A stretch of 64,000 nucleotides of DNA from Candidatus Geothrix skivensis (GCA_016721195.1 JADKIO010000006.1:496001-560000), one strand, 5' to 3'. Numbered from the stretch's first letter, positions 54,071 through 63,248 are shown. Numbers and translations are program-made. Notes: generated by a model from the sequence alone, not told the origin.

Positions 54071-55822
54071 TCAGGCCCCCCGCACCAGCTCCCGTTCCAG
54101 GCTCTGCAGCCGCTTGAGCCTTGCGAACAGGCCGGGCTGGGCGGCCAGGGATTCTGGATCGCCCACCTGGATCGTCCGACCCTCCTCCAGCACCAGCACG
54201 CGGGCACAGGTCTCGGCCACGAAGACCCGGTGGGTGGCGAGCACCAGCGTGGCGGAACCCAGGAAGCCCCGCAGGTTCTCTAGGATTCGGCTCTCGGTCT
54301 CGGCATCCACCGCGGAGAGCGCGTCGTCCAGGAGCAGGAGCCGCGGGCGGCGCAGCAGGGCACGGGCCAGGGCCGTGCGCTGGCGTTCGCCGCCGCTGAG
54401 GATGACGCCCCGTTCACCCACCACCGTGTCCAGGCCTTCGGGCAGGCGACGGATCAGCTCATCCATGGCCACCACCCGGGCGATCTCCCAGATCTCCTCC
54501 TCCGTGGCGTCGGGTCGCCCCATGGCCAGGTTCATGCGGAGGGTGTCCGAGAACAGGAAGGCATCCTGGGGCACCCACCCCAGGCCGGCCCAGTGGCGGC
54601 GCAGGGTCTGGTCGGACAGGGGCTCCCCGTCCACCAGCATCCGCCCCGAATGGGGCTCCCGCAGGCCCGCCAGGACCTGGAGCAGCAGGGTCTTGCCCGA
54701 GCCGATGCCGCCCACCACCGCCAGGCTGTCGCCGGGAGCCAGGGCAAGGTCCAGGGGGCCGAGGCCGCGCCCGGTCTCGAAGCGGTGCACCACTGCTTCG
54801 AGCTTCAGCGCCGCCGGAACTTCCGGCAGGGTGATCGCCTCGGCCGGCGGCAGCGACGGTTCCGGGCTCTGCAGCAATTGATCCAGGCGCTCCTGCCCGG
54901 CCTTGGCCCGCTGGAACAGGTTCGCCGACCAGCCCAGGCTCATCATGGGCCAGGCCAGGGCCACCAGGAAGCCGGTGAAGGCCGTGAGGTCGCCCAGCGT
55001 GAGGACGCCCGCCACCACCAGGCTGCCCCCGTAGGCCACCAGCACCAGGGCGGACACGCCGCCGATGAGGGCCGAGAGCGGCGCATAGGCGCTGAAGATC
55101 ACCGACTGCTTCATGCTCAGCATGGCGTGGCGGCGGCTGAGGGCCCCGAACTGCGCCACCCGGGCCTCCTCCAGCCCGAAGGCCTGCACCACCCGCTCGC
55201 CGCTGATGGTCTCGTGGCTGAAGGTGGTGAGCGCCGAAAAAGCCAGCTGCAGCTTCTGCTGCACCATGTGGCTCCACTTCCCGATGATGTAGAAGCCCAG
55301 CGCCAGAAAGCAGAACGGGAACATGACCGCCAGGGTGAGCCGCCAGCTGGTGTGGAACATCAGCCCCAAGGTCACCGGCAGGATGGAGAGCACCTGGAGG
55401 AAGCTCATGAGGCCGGGCCCCGTGGCCATGCGGACCGTGCCCACGTCGTCGCCCACCCGGGACATGAGGTCGCCCACCCGCTGGCGTTCGTAGAAGGCGA
55501 AGGGCCGGGCCAGGAGGAAGCTGTAGAGGGATTCCCGCTGCTCCCGCTCCACCTCGCGGCTGAGGCCGATGAGGGTGTTGCGCATGAGGTACCGGCCGAG
55601 GCCCGCGGCGGCCGTGAAGGCCAGCATCCAGGCCAGGAAGACCCGGGAGCCGTGCCAGTCGCTGCGCTCCAGCGCGTTCACGGCCCGGCCGGACCAGTAC
55701 GGCACCACCGAGGCGGCCACGCTGCACCACACCGTGGCCGCCAGGCCCCAGTAGAGGGTACGCCGGTGGCGCGCCATGAGGGGCCACCACCACCAGAGCT
55801 TCGAGTTCGAAAGATCCGCCAA
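54071..55822 (-). CDS. ABC exporter half-transporter (MdlA/YheI-like) with a degenerate Walker B glutamate
   Basis: A 583-residue fusion of six TM helices (about 20-310) and one nucleotide-binding domain. Motifs: Walker A GGIGSGKT (near 385), a Q-loop VPQDAFLFS, signature LSGGERQRTALARALL, and Walker B LLLLDDALSAVD, in which the catalytic Glu is Asp. This is the pattern of one half of heterodimeric exporters (MdlA, YheI/BmrC). The partner half is not in the window. The start is TTG at 55822, six bases after GGAGG, because no upstream ATG fits and the N-terminus then reads ADLSNSKLWWWW. It diverges from a solute-binding protein gene. Confidence 0.82.
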   Translation of the reverse strand: MADLSNSKLWWWWPLMARHRRTLYWGLAATVWCSVAASVVPYWSGRAVNALERSDWHGSRVFLAWMLAFTAAAGLGRYLMRNTLIGLSREVEREQRESLYSFLLARPFAFYERQRVGDLMSRVGDDVGTVRMATGPGLMSFLQVLSILPVTLGLMFHTSWRLTLAVMFPFCFLALGFYIIGKWSHMVQQKLQLAFSALTTFSHETISGERVVQAFGLEEARVAQFGALSRRHAMLSMKQSVIFSAYAPLSALIGGVSALVLVAYGGSLVVAGVLTLGDLTAFTGFLVALAWPMMSLGWSANLFQRAKAGQERLDQLLQSPEPSLPPAEAITLPEVPAALKLEAVVHRFETGRGLGPLDLALAPGDSLAVVGGIGSGKTLLLQVLAGLREPHSGRMLVDGEPLSDQTLRRHWAGLGWVPQDAFLFSDTLRMNLAMGRPDATEEEIWEIARVVAMDELIRRLPEGLDTVVGERGVILSGGERQRTALARALLRRPRLLLLDDALSAVDAETESRILENLRGFLGSATLVLATHRVFVAETCARVLVLEEGRTIQVGDPESLAAQPGLFARLKRLQSLERELVRGA

Positions 55823-55927
55823 GCGGGCCTCCAGCCAATCAGAGTAGCAACACCCATCGCCGCTGCAGGATGCACCTTTCCCCGGCCCCGCCACCCGGGG
55901 CATCCTGAAGAGAACCCCGGATACCCC

Positions 55928-57301
55928 ATGCGCCCTCTGCTCCTGGCCCTCTGTCTGCTCCTGCCGCTGAGCCTGACTCCCCTCCCGCTGGCGGCCCAGA
56001 TGGTCGAGGAATCCCTGGGCCGGGATCCCGGTCCCCTCGACTTCATCCAGGGGGACAGCTATGAGCAGTGGATCCTCCAGTCCCTGGCTGGGGATGCCCT
56101 GGTCGGCCTGGGCCCCGACGGCCGGGTGGTGCCCCGGCTCGCTTCCAGTTGGAAAGCCCAGAAGGACGGGGCGATCCACTTCACCCTCCGGCCGGATGCC
56201 CGCTACCCGGATGGCGCCAGTGTCAGCGCGGAGGACGTGGTCTGGACCGTCCGGGAGCTGCTGAGGCATCCCCAGGCCAGCGCCACCAAGCGCGCCATCC
56301 TCGAGGGGGCGGAGGTGGGTGTGGACCAGGGCCGGCCCTGGATCCGATCCCGCAAGCCTGCGGGCCGGCTCCTCATGGAGCTGGCCCGGGTGCCCATCGC
56401 CCAGCGCGGCCACCCGGAGCGCGGCTCCGGCCCCTTCGCCTTCCGCAAGGAGCCCGGCGCCTGGGTCTTCACCCGCCGGGATCACTTCCTGAAACCCCGC
56501 ATCGATGGCATCCGCTTCCGCCTCCTCGCGGACCCTGGCGCCGTCATGACCGCCCTCCAGAAGGGCTGGCTCCACATCGGCGCCCCCGCCACCCGGCGCC
56601 AGGCCGAGGTTCCGCCCACCCACCGCCTGCTGACCCAGCCCATGCATGCCCAGCTGGTGGTCTGGAGCCGGACCGGGGTGGGGCCGCTCCAGCTGCTGGA
56701 GCGCTGGCGCCGGGATGCCTTCCCGCCCCAGCTCCTCGGCCAGAACGCCCGTCCCAGCCGCGGCCTCTGGCCGGAAACTCTCGGCTTCGAGACCCAGGCC
56801 ATCGACGCGGGAGCTGCCCTGCCCAAAGGCCCAGGCAGCTGGACGCTGCACTACGTGGCCGGGGACGAGTCCATCGAGAAGCTCCTGCTCGCGCTCCGGG
56901 AGCGGGCCAGGAAGGACGGCTTCCACCTGCAGCTCATCCCCCTCGAGCAGGGGCTCCTGGCGGAACGCCTCCACAAGGGGGACTTCCAGCTGGCCTGCGC
57001 CGTGGTCGTCTTCGACCCCCACCCCTGGGCAGTCCTGGAATACCTGGAACCCAAGGGCCCCATGAACTTCTCGGGCTGGCAGCACCCCCGGCTGGCCGAG
57101 CTCAGCGCCCGTCTCCAGCAGGGGGGCGAGTTCGATTGGCGCAACCTCCAGTCCCTTTGGGCCCGGAACCCCGCCGCCCTGCCCCTGCTGGATTTCCGCA
57201 GCGTGATCTGGGTGGACCGGAACCTCCAGGTGGTGCCGAGCCCCATGGGCCTCTACCTGCACACCCCGGGGGCCGCCGGCTGGCGTTGGAGCCGTGAATG
57301 A
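55928..57301 (+). CDS. Family-5 (peptide/oligopeptide-type) solute-binding lipoprotein-like protein
   Basis: A 457-residue exported binding protein of the SBP_bac_5 family (DppA/OppA relatives). A signal peptide (about 1-23, ending LPLAAQ) lacks a clear lipobox Cys. Then come the family cues: AGDALVGLGPDGRVVPRLASSWKAQKDG, ARYPDGASVSAEDVVWTVRELL, and a C-terminal AVVVFDPHPWAVLEYL. At 457 residues it is shorter than typical OppA (about 530). The start ATG is 55928. Its stop overlaps the next gene's ATG (ATGA), so it forms an operon with the two permease frames. No ATPase gene follows. Confidence 0.8.
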   Translation: MRPLLLALCLLLPLSLTPLPLAAQMVEESLGRDPGPLDFIQGDSYEQWILQSLAGDALVGLGPDGRVVPRLASSWKAQKDGAIHFTLRPDARYPDGASVSAEDVVWTVRELLRHPQASATKRAILEGAEVGVDQGRPWIRSRKPAGRLLMELARVPIAQRGHPERGSGPFAFRKEPGAWVFTRRDHFLKPRIDGIRFRLLADPGAVMTALQKGWLHIGAPATRRQAEVPPTHRLLTQPMHAQLVVWSRTGVGPLQLLERWRRDAFPPQLLGQNARPSRGLWPETLGFETQAIDAGAALPKGPGSWTLHYVAGDESIEKLLLALRERARKDGFHLQLIPLEQGLLAERLHKGDFQLACAVVVFDPHPWAVLEYLEPKGPMNFSGWQHPRLAELSARLQQGGEFDWRNLQSLWARNPAALPLLDFRSVIWVDRNLQVVPSPMGLYLHTPGAAGWRWSRE

Positions 57302-57799
57302 GCCGAATCACCGCGGGCCTGGTGGTCTGGGGTCTGGGCCTGGCCCTGGCCCTCGGCCTGCCGGGTTCCGTCTGGCGACAGGCTGCCCCGCCGGGTTTCC
57401 CCTGGGCCGCCGTGGGGCCCACCATCCTGGCCGTTGGGGCACTTTCGTTGCTGGCACCCCTGGCGGCCTGGTGGGGAGGCCCCGGCCTGGCGTCCCGCCG
57501 GTCCCTCGCATTGCTGGAAGCGCCGCCCGACCTGCTCTGGGCCGGGCTGCTGCTCGCCCTGGGCCCGCCGGGTGCGCTGGCTGGTGCTGCTGCGCCTCTG
57601 GGGCCGTTGGACCACCGCGCGGCTGCCGGTCTGGCTGACGGCCACCCTCGTGCTGGAACGGATCCTGGGCGTGCCCGGCCTCGGCACCGACTGGATGACC
57701 CGGGTGGCGGTGCGGGACCGCGCCGGCCTCGCCGGCTGGATCCTGGCCCTGGCCCTGCTCTGGCTGCTCTCCCAGCGGTTGGACCGGGAGGTGGCGTGA
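57298..57799 (+). pseudogene. DppB-like ABC permease, frameshifted
   Basis: A small peptide-ABC permease split by a frame change near 57560. The first part (from ATG 57298) has three hydrophobic segments; the second, in the next frame, begins around RRVRWLVLLRLWGRW and continues to a stop at 57797 with the family loop VLERILGVPGLGTDWMTRVAVRD and a final TM helix. Joined, the product would be only about 165 residues, against about 310 for DppB, so it is both shifted and shortened. The next permease begins at GTG 57796, overlapping this stop. A single-base insertion or deletion restores the frame. Confidence 0.65.
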
Positions 57800-58514
57800 G
57801 GTGGCGCCTCGCCTTCCTCGGAGGCCTGCTGCTCCCAGACCTGGCCCTGGATCCCTTCCAGGGGGGTCTGGCCGCGACCCTCAGGCACCCGCTGGGCACT
57901 GACGACCTGGGCCGGGATGCCTTCCTGCGCCTGCTGCTGGCCTCGGCCCGCAGTCTTGGCTTTGCCAGCGCCTGTGCCCTGCTGGCCCTGACCGTGGGAC
58001 TGCTGCTCGCCTGGCGTGGCCGGCGCCTGGTCGGCGTCTGGTCCGCCCTGCGCAGCCTCCCGCCCCTGCTCTTCCTGCTGCCCCTCGCCGCGGCCCTGGA
58101 CGGGCTGCCCGCCCTGCCCCTCGGCCTGCTGTTGGGCCTGTTGATCGCGCCCCATCTGGAGCCGCCGATGCGGGCCCGGCTGGAGGGGTTCCGCCACTCG
58201 CCGGCCTGGGCCGCCGAGCGCACCCTGGGCGCCCCCTGGCCCTCCATCCTCCGCCGCTGGTCCCCCTGGGCCTGGCAGCAGGCTGCGGCCCTCTTCCCGA
58301 GCGCCTGGCTGGCGGCCCTCTGGGGCGAGGCCACCCTGTCGGCCCTGGGGCTGGGCCCCGGCCCGGGCCAGGACAGCCTGGGCCGCCTGCTGGCCGAGGA
58401 ACTGCCCCGGCTCGGCTCGGACCCCTCGCCCCTGGGCTGGGCGGCCCTGGCCGCGGTGCTCGCCCTGGCCTGGACTTCGACACCCGGCCGCAGGCCCCAG
58501 AGGGCGCTGCTTGA
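57796..58514 (+). CDS. DppC-like ABC permease, 3' end unclear
   Basis: A peptide-ABC permease starting at GTG 57796 (GTGA overlap with the preceding permease). It contains ATLRHPLGTDDLGRDAFLRLLLASARS, the family's N-terminal motif, then several TM helices and GEATLSALGLGPGPGQDSLGRLLAEE. In this frame no stop occurs until 59145, deep inside the opposite-strand desulfidase gene. Near 58470 a one-base shift leads to the frame ending at TGA 58512-58514, directly abutting the convergent gene; that is the more natural end, so a second indel is likely. About 235 residues. Confidence 0.6.
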
Positions 58515-59774
58515 TCAGCCCGGCCCCAGCTTGGCCTGCATGATGTCGAGGATTTCCGTGTCGGCCCCGGCCATGCCCCGCTGGGCGAGCCGTCCCAGGT
58601 TGACCAGGGAGGCTTCGCCGTTCGCCCCGACGATGCCATCGGTCGCCGGAATGCCGAAGCCCGCCAGGGCGAGCTCCGCGGCGCGGAAGGCCGCCTCCAC
58701 GCCCGTCATCGCCTTCATGGCGCAGCCGATCTTGGCACCATCGCAGATGAGCCCGGCGAGGTTGCCCACCATGTTGTGGATGGCCAGGTCCACCTGGGCC
58801 GCCGTGCCGCCGCCGAGGTGGACCAGCCCCGCCGCGATGCCGATGCCCGCGGCATTGGAGGCGCCGCAGATGGCCGACAGCGTGCCCAGCCGATGGGTGG
58901 TGGCCGTGGTGAGCAGGCAGGCCAGGGCCAGGCTCTCCTCGATGCGCGCCTCCGCGTGCCCGGCCTGGCGCCCCCACAGCCCCATGGCCACGGCGACCGT
59001 GATGCCCTTGTTCCCCGACCCCGCCAGGGACATGACCGTGAGGGGCTCGCCGGACATGCGCCCCAGTACGCCGGCGCTCACCAGCCGGGGGATGCGGAGC
59101 CAGGGGTCAGCCCCGGCGCCCGGCACGAAGCCCCCCGGCAAGTGACCCACGCAGTGCTCGGCCATGGCCAGATTCAGGGCCAGTCCCTCCCTCAGCCGGA
59201 TCCGATCCGCTTCCGTGGCGGTGCCCGCCAGGGCCAGCAGGTCCACCAGCGGCAGGCTTCCCACCTGCTCGCGGATGCCGTGGGTGTTCTGCGACCCCGC
59301 TTCGACGGCGGGGATCTCCAGGGGCACGCCATCCACCTCCAGTCGCACGATCCGCGTATGCTCCCGTTCCAGCACCGCCCGCCCCACACCCCCTTCACAG
59401 GCCACCGTGCAGTCGATGTAGATCTCCGTGTGTGTGGCGTCCACCTCCACATGGACGGCCCCCCGGTCCAGCAGGCGGGCGGCCCGGGCCAGAGCCTCCG
59501 GCGTGAGGGCCTGGAAGATCTGCAGGCCCAGGGAGGGGTCCGTGAGGACGGCCCCCAGGGCCAGGGCCCAGAGCACGCCCGTCTTGTGCCCGCTGTTGGG
59601 AATGCCCACGGCGTGGCAGTTCTTGTAGGTGCGGGCATCGAGCACGAGGCGCACCATGCGGGGCTCCCCCGGCGCCTGCCCAGCGGCCAGGCAGGCCGCA
59701 TAGGCCACTGCGGCGGGCTCCGTGCAGCCCAAAGCGGGTCTCCACTCGGCAGCCAGGTACTCGGTCAGGTTCAT
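58515..59774 (-). CDS. cyuA: L-cysteine desulfidase-like protein (CyuA/UPF0597 family)
   Basis: A 419-residue member of the UPF0597/CyuA family, Fe-S enzymes related to serine dehydratase that can degrade L-cysteine to pyruvate, ammonia and sulfide. It has GCTEPAAVAYA near the N-terminus, SLAGSGNKGITVAVAMG, CGASNAAGIGIAAGLVHLGG, and DGAKIGCAMKAMTGVEAAF, which together supply the conserved cysteines. GGAGGAGGGGG lies upstream of ATG 59774. The neighbouring AGCS symporter and peptide-uptake genes suggest amino acid use, though they are separately transcribed. Confidence 0.8.
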   Translation of the reverse strand: MNLTEYLAAEWRPALGCTEPAAVAYAACLAAGQAPGEPRMVRLVLDARTYKNCHAVGIPNSGHKTGVLWALALGAVLTDPSLGLQIFQALTPEALARAARLLDRGAVHVEVDATHTEIYIDCTVACEGGVGRAVLEREHTRIVRLEVDGVPLEIPAVEAGSQNTHGIREQVGSLPLVDLLALAGTATEADRIRLREGLALNLAMAEHCVGHLPGGFVPGAGADPWLRIPRLVSAGVLGRMSGEPLTVMSLAGSGNKGITVAVAMGLWGRQAGHAEARIEESLALACLLTTATTHRLGTLSAICGASNAAGIGIAAGLVHLGGGTAAQVDLAIHNMVGNLAGLICDGAKIGCAMKAMTGVEAAFRAAELALAGFGIPATDGIVGANGEASLVNLGRLAQRGMAGADTEILDIMQAKLGPG

Positions 59775-59846
59775 GGTCGCCCCCTCCTCCATTCTGTCTG
59801 GATTCGGCCTTGCCGCCTGTCACACCCTCTGCGCTACCCTGACCCC

Positions 59847-60317
59847 ATGAGCCCCCATCTCGGACATCCCATCCCCGCCTTTTCCCTGCAGGACGACCAG
59901 GGCACCACGGTCACGGCCAAGGATTTCCAGGGCCGCTGGACGGTGCTCTACGCCTACCCCAAGGACAGCACCCCCGGCTGTACCACCGAGGCCTGCGATT
60001 TCCGCGACAACCTGGCCCGGGTGCTGTCCCTGGGCGCCCAGGTCTATGGCATCAGCCGCGACAGCCTGAAGAGCCACCAGAACTTCATCGCCAAGCAGAG
60101 CCTTCCGTTCCGCCTGCTCTCGGACCCCGACCTCGCCCTGCTGAAGCCCCTGGGCGCCTTCGGGAAGAAGGTGATGTACGGCAAGGAGATGGAAGGCATC
60201 ATCCGCAGCACCTTCCTCATCGATCCCAAGGGCGTCATCCGCCACGTCTGGCCCAAGGTCAGCGTGAAGGGGCACGTGCAGGACGTGCTCGAGACCCTGG
60301 CGAAGCTGAAAGGCTGA
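59847..60317 (+). CDS. bcp: Thioredoxin-dependent thiol peroxidase (BCP peroxiredoxin)
   Basis: Reduces hydrogen peroxide and alkyl hydroperoxides using thioredoxin. The 156-residue protein has the peroxidatic Cys45 in DSTPGCTTEACDF, with the second Cys50 in the position of E. coli BCP's resolving cysteine, and the family YGISRDSLKSHQNF segment. The start at ATG 59847 diverges from cyuA by 72 bp. Confidence 0.92.
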   Translation: MSPHLGHPIPAFSLQDDQGTTVTAKDFQGRWTVLYAYPKDSTPGCTTEACDFRDNLARVLSLGAQVYGISRDSLKSHQNFIAKQSLPFRLLSDPDLALLKPLGAFGKKVMYGKEMEGIIRSTFLIDPKGVIRHVWPKVSVKGHVQDVLETLAKLKG

Positions 60318-60320
60318 GCA

Positions 60321-60347
60321 GGATTAACAGGATGAATGGCAGGATAA
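60321..60347 (+). repeat. Intergenic repeat of the GGATTAACAGGATGA type
   Basis: A degenerate tandem of AGGAT units just after the bcp stop, of a kind widespread between bacterial genes. Its function is unknown. The rest of this 125-bp gap holds nothing clear, including no obvious fabI terminator. Confidence 0.4.
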
Positions 60348-60442
60348 GGGAGCAGTTATCGGGGCTCAGCATGATTTTCAAGTCAAGGCGGGAAACACAG
60401 ATTCCAGCAGGTGTGGGCCGCCGCCCATGCGCGGGGTGCTAT

Positions 60443-61276
60443 TCAATCGGTGCTGGCGCGGAAACCGGACCCCGGCGGGGCCGGCCACTGCTTACCGCAC
60501 CCCGCCATGATGCTGAAGCCGCCATCCACGTAGAGCACCTGGCCGGTGATGCCCCGGCCCATGTCGCTCACCAGGAACACGCCGGCATCGCCCACTTCCA
60601 GCTGATCGGTGTCCCTCTGCAGGGGGGTGTGGGAGCGGTGCTGCTTGAGCTTGGAGCCGATGCCCGGGATGGCCGAGGCGGCGAGGGTCTTGATGGGGCC
60701 CGCGGAGATGGCGTTCACCCGGATGCCCTGGGGCCCGAGGTCGGCGGCGAGGTAGCGCACGCTGGCTTCCAGGGCGGCCTTGGCCACGCCCATGACGTTG
60801 TAGCCGGGCACGACGCGCTCGGAGCCCAGGTAGCTGAGGGTCACGATGGAGCCGCCCTCGGGCATGAGGGGCGTGGCGGCGTGGGAGACGGCGGCCAGGG
60901 AGTAGGCGCTGATGTCATGGGCCACGCGGAAGTCCTCGCGGCTCGTCTCCACGAAGCGGTGCTCCAGGGCCTGCCGCGGGGCGTAGGCCACGGCGTGCAC
61001 CACGAAGTCGAGCCTCCCCCACTTCTTGCGGATCTCGTCAAAGGCCATGACGATCTGGCTGTCGCTGCCCACATCCATCATGGTCAGCAGGGGGTTCTTC
61101 AGCTCGGCGGCCAGCTCCCGGACATTGTCACCCAGCCGCTCGTTCTGGTAGGTCAGGCAGAGCTGGGCCCCGGCTTCCGAGACCTTCTGGGCAATACCCC
61201 AGGCAATGGACCGCTTGTTGGCCACCCCGATGATCAGGCCGCGCTTCCCTTCCAGCAGTCCACCCTTGGTCGCCAT
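60443..61276 (-). CDS. fabI: Enoyl-[ACP] reductase (NADH), FabI type
   Basis: Final reductase of each fatty acid elongation cycle. The 277-residue SDR-like protein has the FabI N-terminus GLIIGVANKRSIAWGIA, SYLGSERVVPGYNVMGVAKAAL with the Tyr-x6-Lys-type active site, and AGPIKTLAASAIPG. It ends with about 15 residues beyond the usual GGFSIMAG. GGAGGAGCTCGC precedes ATG 61276. It stands between bcp and the TPR gene, away from fabD and fabG. Confidence 0.92.
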   Translation of the reverse strand: MATKGGLLEGKRGLIIGVANKRSIAWGIAQKVSEAGAQLCLTYQNERLGDNVRELAAELKNPLLTMMDVGSDSQIVMAFDEIRKKWGRLDFVVHAVAYAPRQALEHRFVETSREDFRVAHDISAYSLAAVSHAATPLMPEGGSIVTLSYLGSERVVPGYNVMGVAKAALEASVRYLAADLGPQGIRVNAISAGPIKTLAASAIPGIGSKLKQHRSHTPLQRDTDQLEVGDAGVFLVSDMGRGITGQVLYVDGGFSIMAGCGKQWPAPPGSGFRASTD

Positions 61277-61434
61277 GCGAGCTCCTCCAGAGTCATGTCG
61301 GAACAATCACTTAGGATACACCAACCCCATCTGATTCCGCCAGTTCGGTCGCCAGGGAAGGCCCCATTCCGAATCCTGTTCACCCGGCCTGTGCTCCCTG
61401 CTCCTCCCGTCCTGCCATCATGCCTGGGGGTCCC

Positions 61435-62518
61435 GTGATCCGCACCGCACCCATCCTCCTCGTTTCGATTCTCCAGGCCCAGGCCCCGGCCTTCCGCGCC
61501 GACCTGGAGGCGGGCCGCTACCTCAAGGTGCTGGCCGAATCCGACCAGCGTCTTCGCGAGCACCCGAGCGATGCCCCCGGCCTGGGCCGCCAAGTCCCAG
61601 GCCCTCTCCAGCCTCCTGCGCTTCCCAGAGGCGCTCTCGGCGGCGGAACGCGCGGTGTCCTTGAAGCCCGACCTGGCGGATGCCCTCCTGGCCCGGGGCC
61701 TGGCGCGGGCTGGCGAGGCCATCAGGCAGCGCGACTTCGGCGCCCTGCGCAGCGCCCTCGACGCCATGGACGACCTGCGCGCCGCCACGGTGGCCGACCC
61801 CACCCTGGCCCCGGCCTGGACCAGCCTGGGCCTGGCCTACGAGATGCTGCCCGGGCTGCTGGGCGGGTCCACCCGCAAGGCCCTGCACTGCGCCGAGCGC
61901 CTGCGCGCGCTTGCCCCCGCCCGGGGAGACCTGCTGCAGGCCCTCATCCTCCTGGAGGAGGGCAAGTGGCGCGAGGCCGAGCCCTGGTTCGGCCGCGCCC
62001 TCGCCAAGGCCCCCCAGGATCCCGAAGTGGTGGGCCAGTGGCTGGACGCCCTGGACCGCAAGCCCGCCAAGAAGGCCCTGGGCGAGGCCGGAAAGAACGC
62101 CCGCCTGCTGGCCGAGGCCCCGCGCCTGCTCCCCGGCGTGCGCACCCGCGCCCGCGGCGTCATCGCCGTCAGCGATGCCTACCTCCACGCCGGCCAGCCC
62201 GAAATCGCCTGGAATGTCCTGCATGACCACCTCGGCCTGGTAGATGCCCCCAGCCTGCTCCGCCTGCAACTCGGCAAGGTCGCCGCCGCCAGCGGCCTGC
62301 ACCGGCCAGAAGGCCTGCTGGCCCTGGACCAGGTCCTACGCGAACCCCTCGAGGGCGGGTCCGGCGGCTACCCCAGCGCCTGGTGGCGGAAAGGGCAGAT
62401 CCTCCTGGGGCTGGGACGGAAGGAGGAAGCCCGACGGGCGGCCCAGGAGGCGCTCAAGCTCGACCCGAGACACCGGGGGGCGAGGGAGTTGATGGACGCG
62501 CTGCGGCAGGACAGGTGA
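61435..62518 (+). pseudogene. Exported TPR protein, frameshifted at a C-run
   Basis: A tetratricopeptide protein of about 360 residues when repaired. It begins at GTG 61435 (RTAPILLVSILQAQA, signal-like) and reads to about residue 48 (REHPSDAP), where five C's (61573-61577) shift the frame by one; with four C's the sequence continues as DAPAWAAKSQALSS and then TPR-like helices (PEALSAAERAVSLKPDLADALLARG) to the stop at 62518. The upstream frame otherwise ends at 62226. The exact fit to a homopolymer suggests a sequencing error or a very recent mutation. An in-frame ATG at 61420 lacks a ribosome site. Confidence 0.7.
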
Positions 62519-62626
62519 CCCGTTGCGCCCATTTTTCCAAGTTCCCATGCCTCGACCGGGCTTTCAGCTTTCGCCAGCCCGGAGGGAACCCCGAAAGAAC
62601 AAGGGATCAACATCCACTGGGCAGCT

Positions 62627-62642
62627 TGGCACAGGGCTTGAT
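62627..62642 (+). promoter_or_regulatory. Sigma54 promoter of the pilin gene
   Basis: TGGCACAGGGCTTGAT matches the sigma54 consensus (TGGCAC, five bases, TTG-A/T) almost perfectly. The expected transcription start, about 12 bases on, leaves a short leader of about 27 bases to the pilin ATG at 62680. This is the arrangement of PilR-controlled pilin genes in other bacteria. Confidence 0.75.
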
Positions 62643-62679
62643 ACCTTTCATCGCGGCCATCGCCCATAGGAGATCACCC

Positions 62680-63198
62680 ATGAAGAGCCAGAAGGGCTTC
62701 ACCCTCATCGAGCTGCTGCTCGTGCTCGCCATCATCGGCATCATCAGCGCCATCGCCATCCCGGCCCTGCTTGGCCAGCGCTCCCGCGCCCGGGACAAGT
62801 CCGCCAAAGCCAACGCCGCCTCTATCATCTCCGACCTCTTGGCTTCCTACGACAAGATCAAAGACAGCGGCGCCGCCCCTGCCAACGGCGCAGCCATCAT
62901 CGGCACCGCTGCTGCCCCGCTGGTGCCCCAGTGTTTCACTGCCGTAAATCCCTGGTCTACTGCTGGCGCTTTGACCGGGTACAACGTCACCAGTTGGAAT
63001 ACTGAAGTCGCCGCCACCCCTGGGTCCGCCACAGCAACCGCCGCCGCCGTCGATACCCTAGGTCAGGTTCAGTTGGGTTATCTCGCCCCCGCCGGTGGCG
63101 CCAATGGCGTGCTGGCCTCTGCGGTTTACCTCAACAATGCGTTCTCCGTGAATGGCGCTCCGACCAACAAGTTCGTCAGCACCGCCGGCGTGGACTAA
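62680..63198 (+). CDS. pilA: Type IV pilin (PilA-like major pilin)
   Basis: A 172-residue type IV prepilin. A six-residue basic leader ending in KG precedes FTLIELLLVLAIIGIISAIAIPALLGQRSRARDKSAKA: prepilin peptidase site, Glu5, and the N-terminal helix. The rest is Ala/Gly/Thr-rich with two Trp-containing segments (NPWS, SWNT) and one Cys, fewer cysteines than needed for a classical disulfide loop. AGGAGATCACCC precedes ATG 62680. It has its own sigma54 promoter and a strong terminator, so it is a monocistronic, highly expressed gene. Confidence 0.88.
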   Translation: MKSQKGFTLIELLLVLAIIGIISAIAIPALLGQRSRARDKSAKANAASIISDLLASYDKIKDSGAAPANGAAIIGTAAAPLVPQCFTAVNPWSTAGALTGYNVTSWNTEVAATPGSATATAAAVDTLGQVQLGYLAPAGGANGVLASAVYLNNAFSVNGAPTNKFVSTAGVD

Positions 63199-63217
63199 GG
63201 CCACCTTGCTTCATCCG

Positions 63218-63248
63218 GAAGGGGCCCTTTGGGCCCCTTCTTTTTTTT
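63218..63248 (+). terminator. Strong intrinsic terminator of the pilin gene
   Basis: GAAGGGGCCC and GGGCCCCTTC pair perfectly (10 bp, 3-base loop), followed by eight T's. It begins 20 bp after the pilin stop. Confidence 0.9.

Noticed and set aside
57298..59145. One continuous frame joining both permeases and running on through the desulfidase gene
   Set aside because: The part between about 57560 and 57796 and the part after 58470 have no permease character; the alternative frames carry the family motifs, so frame shifts explain it better than a fusion.
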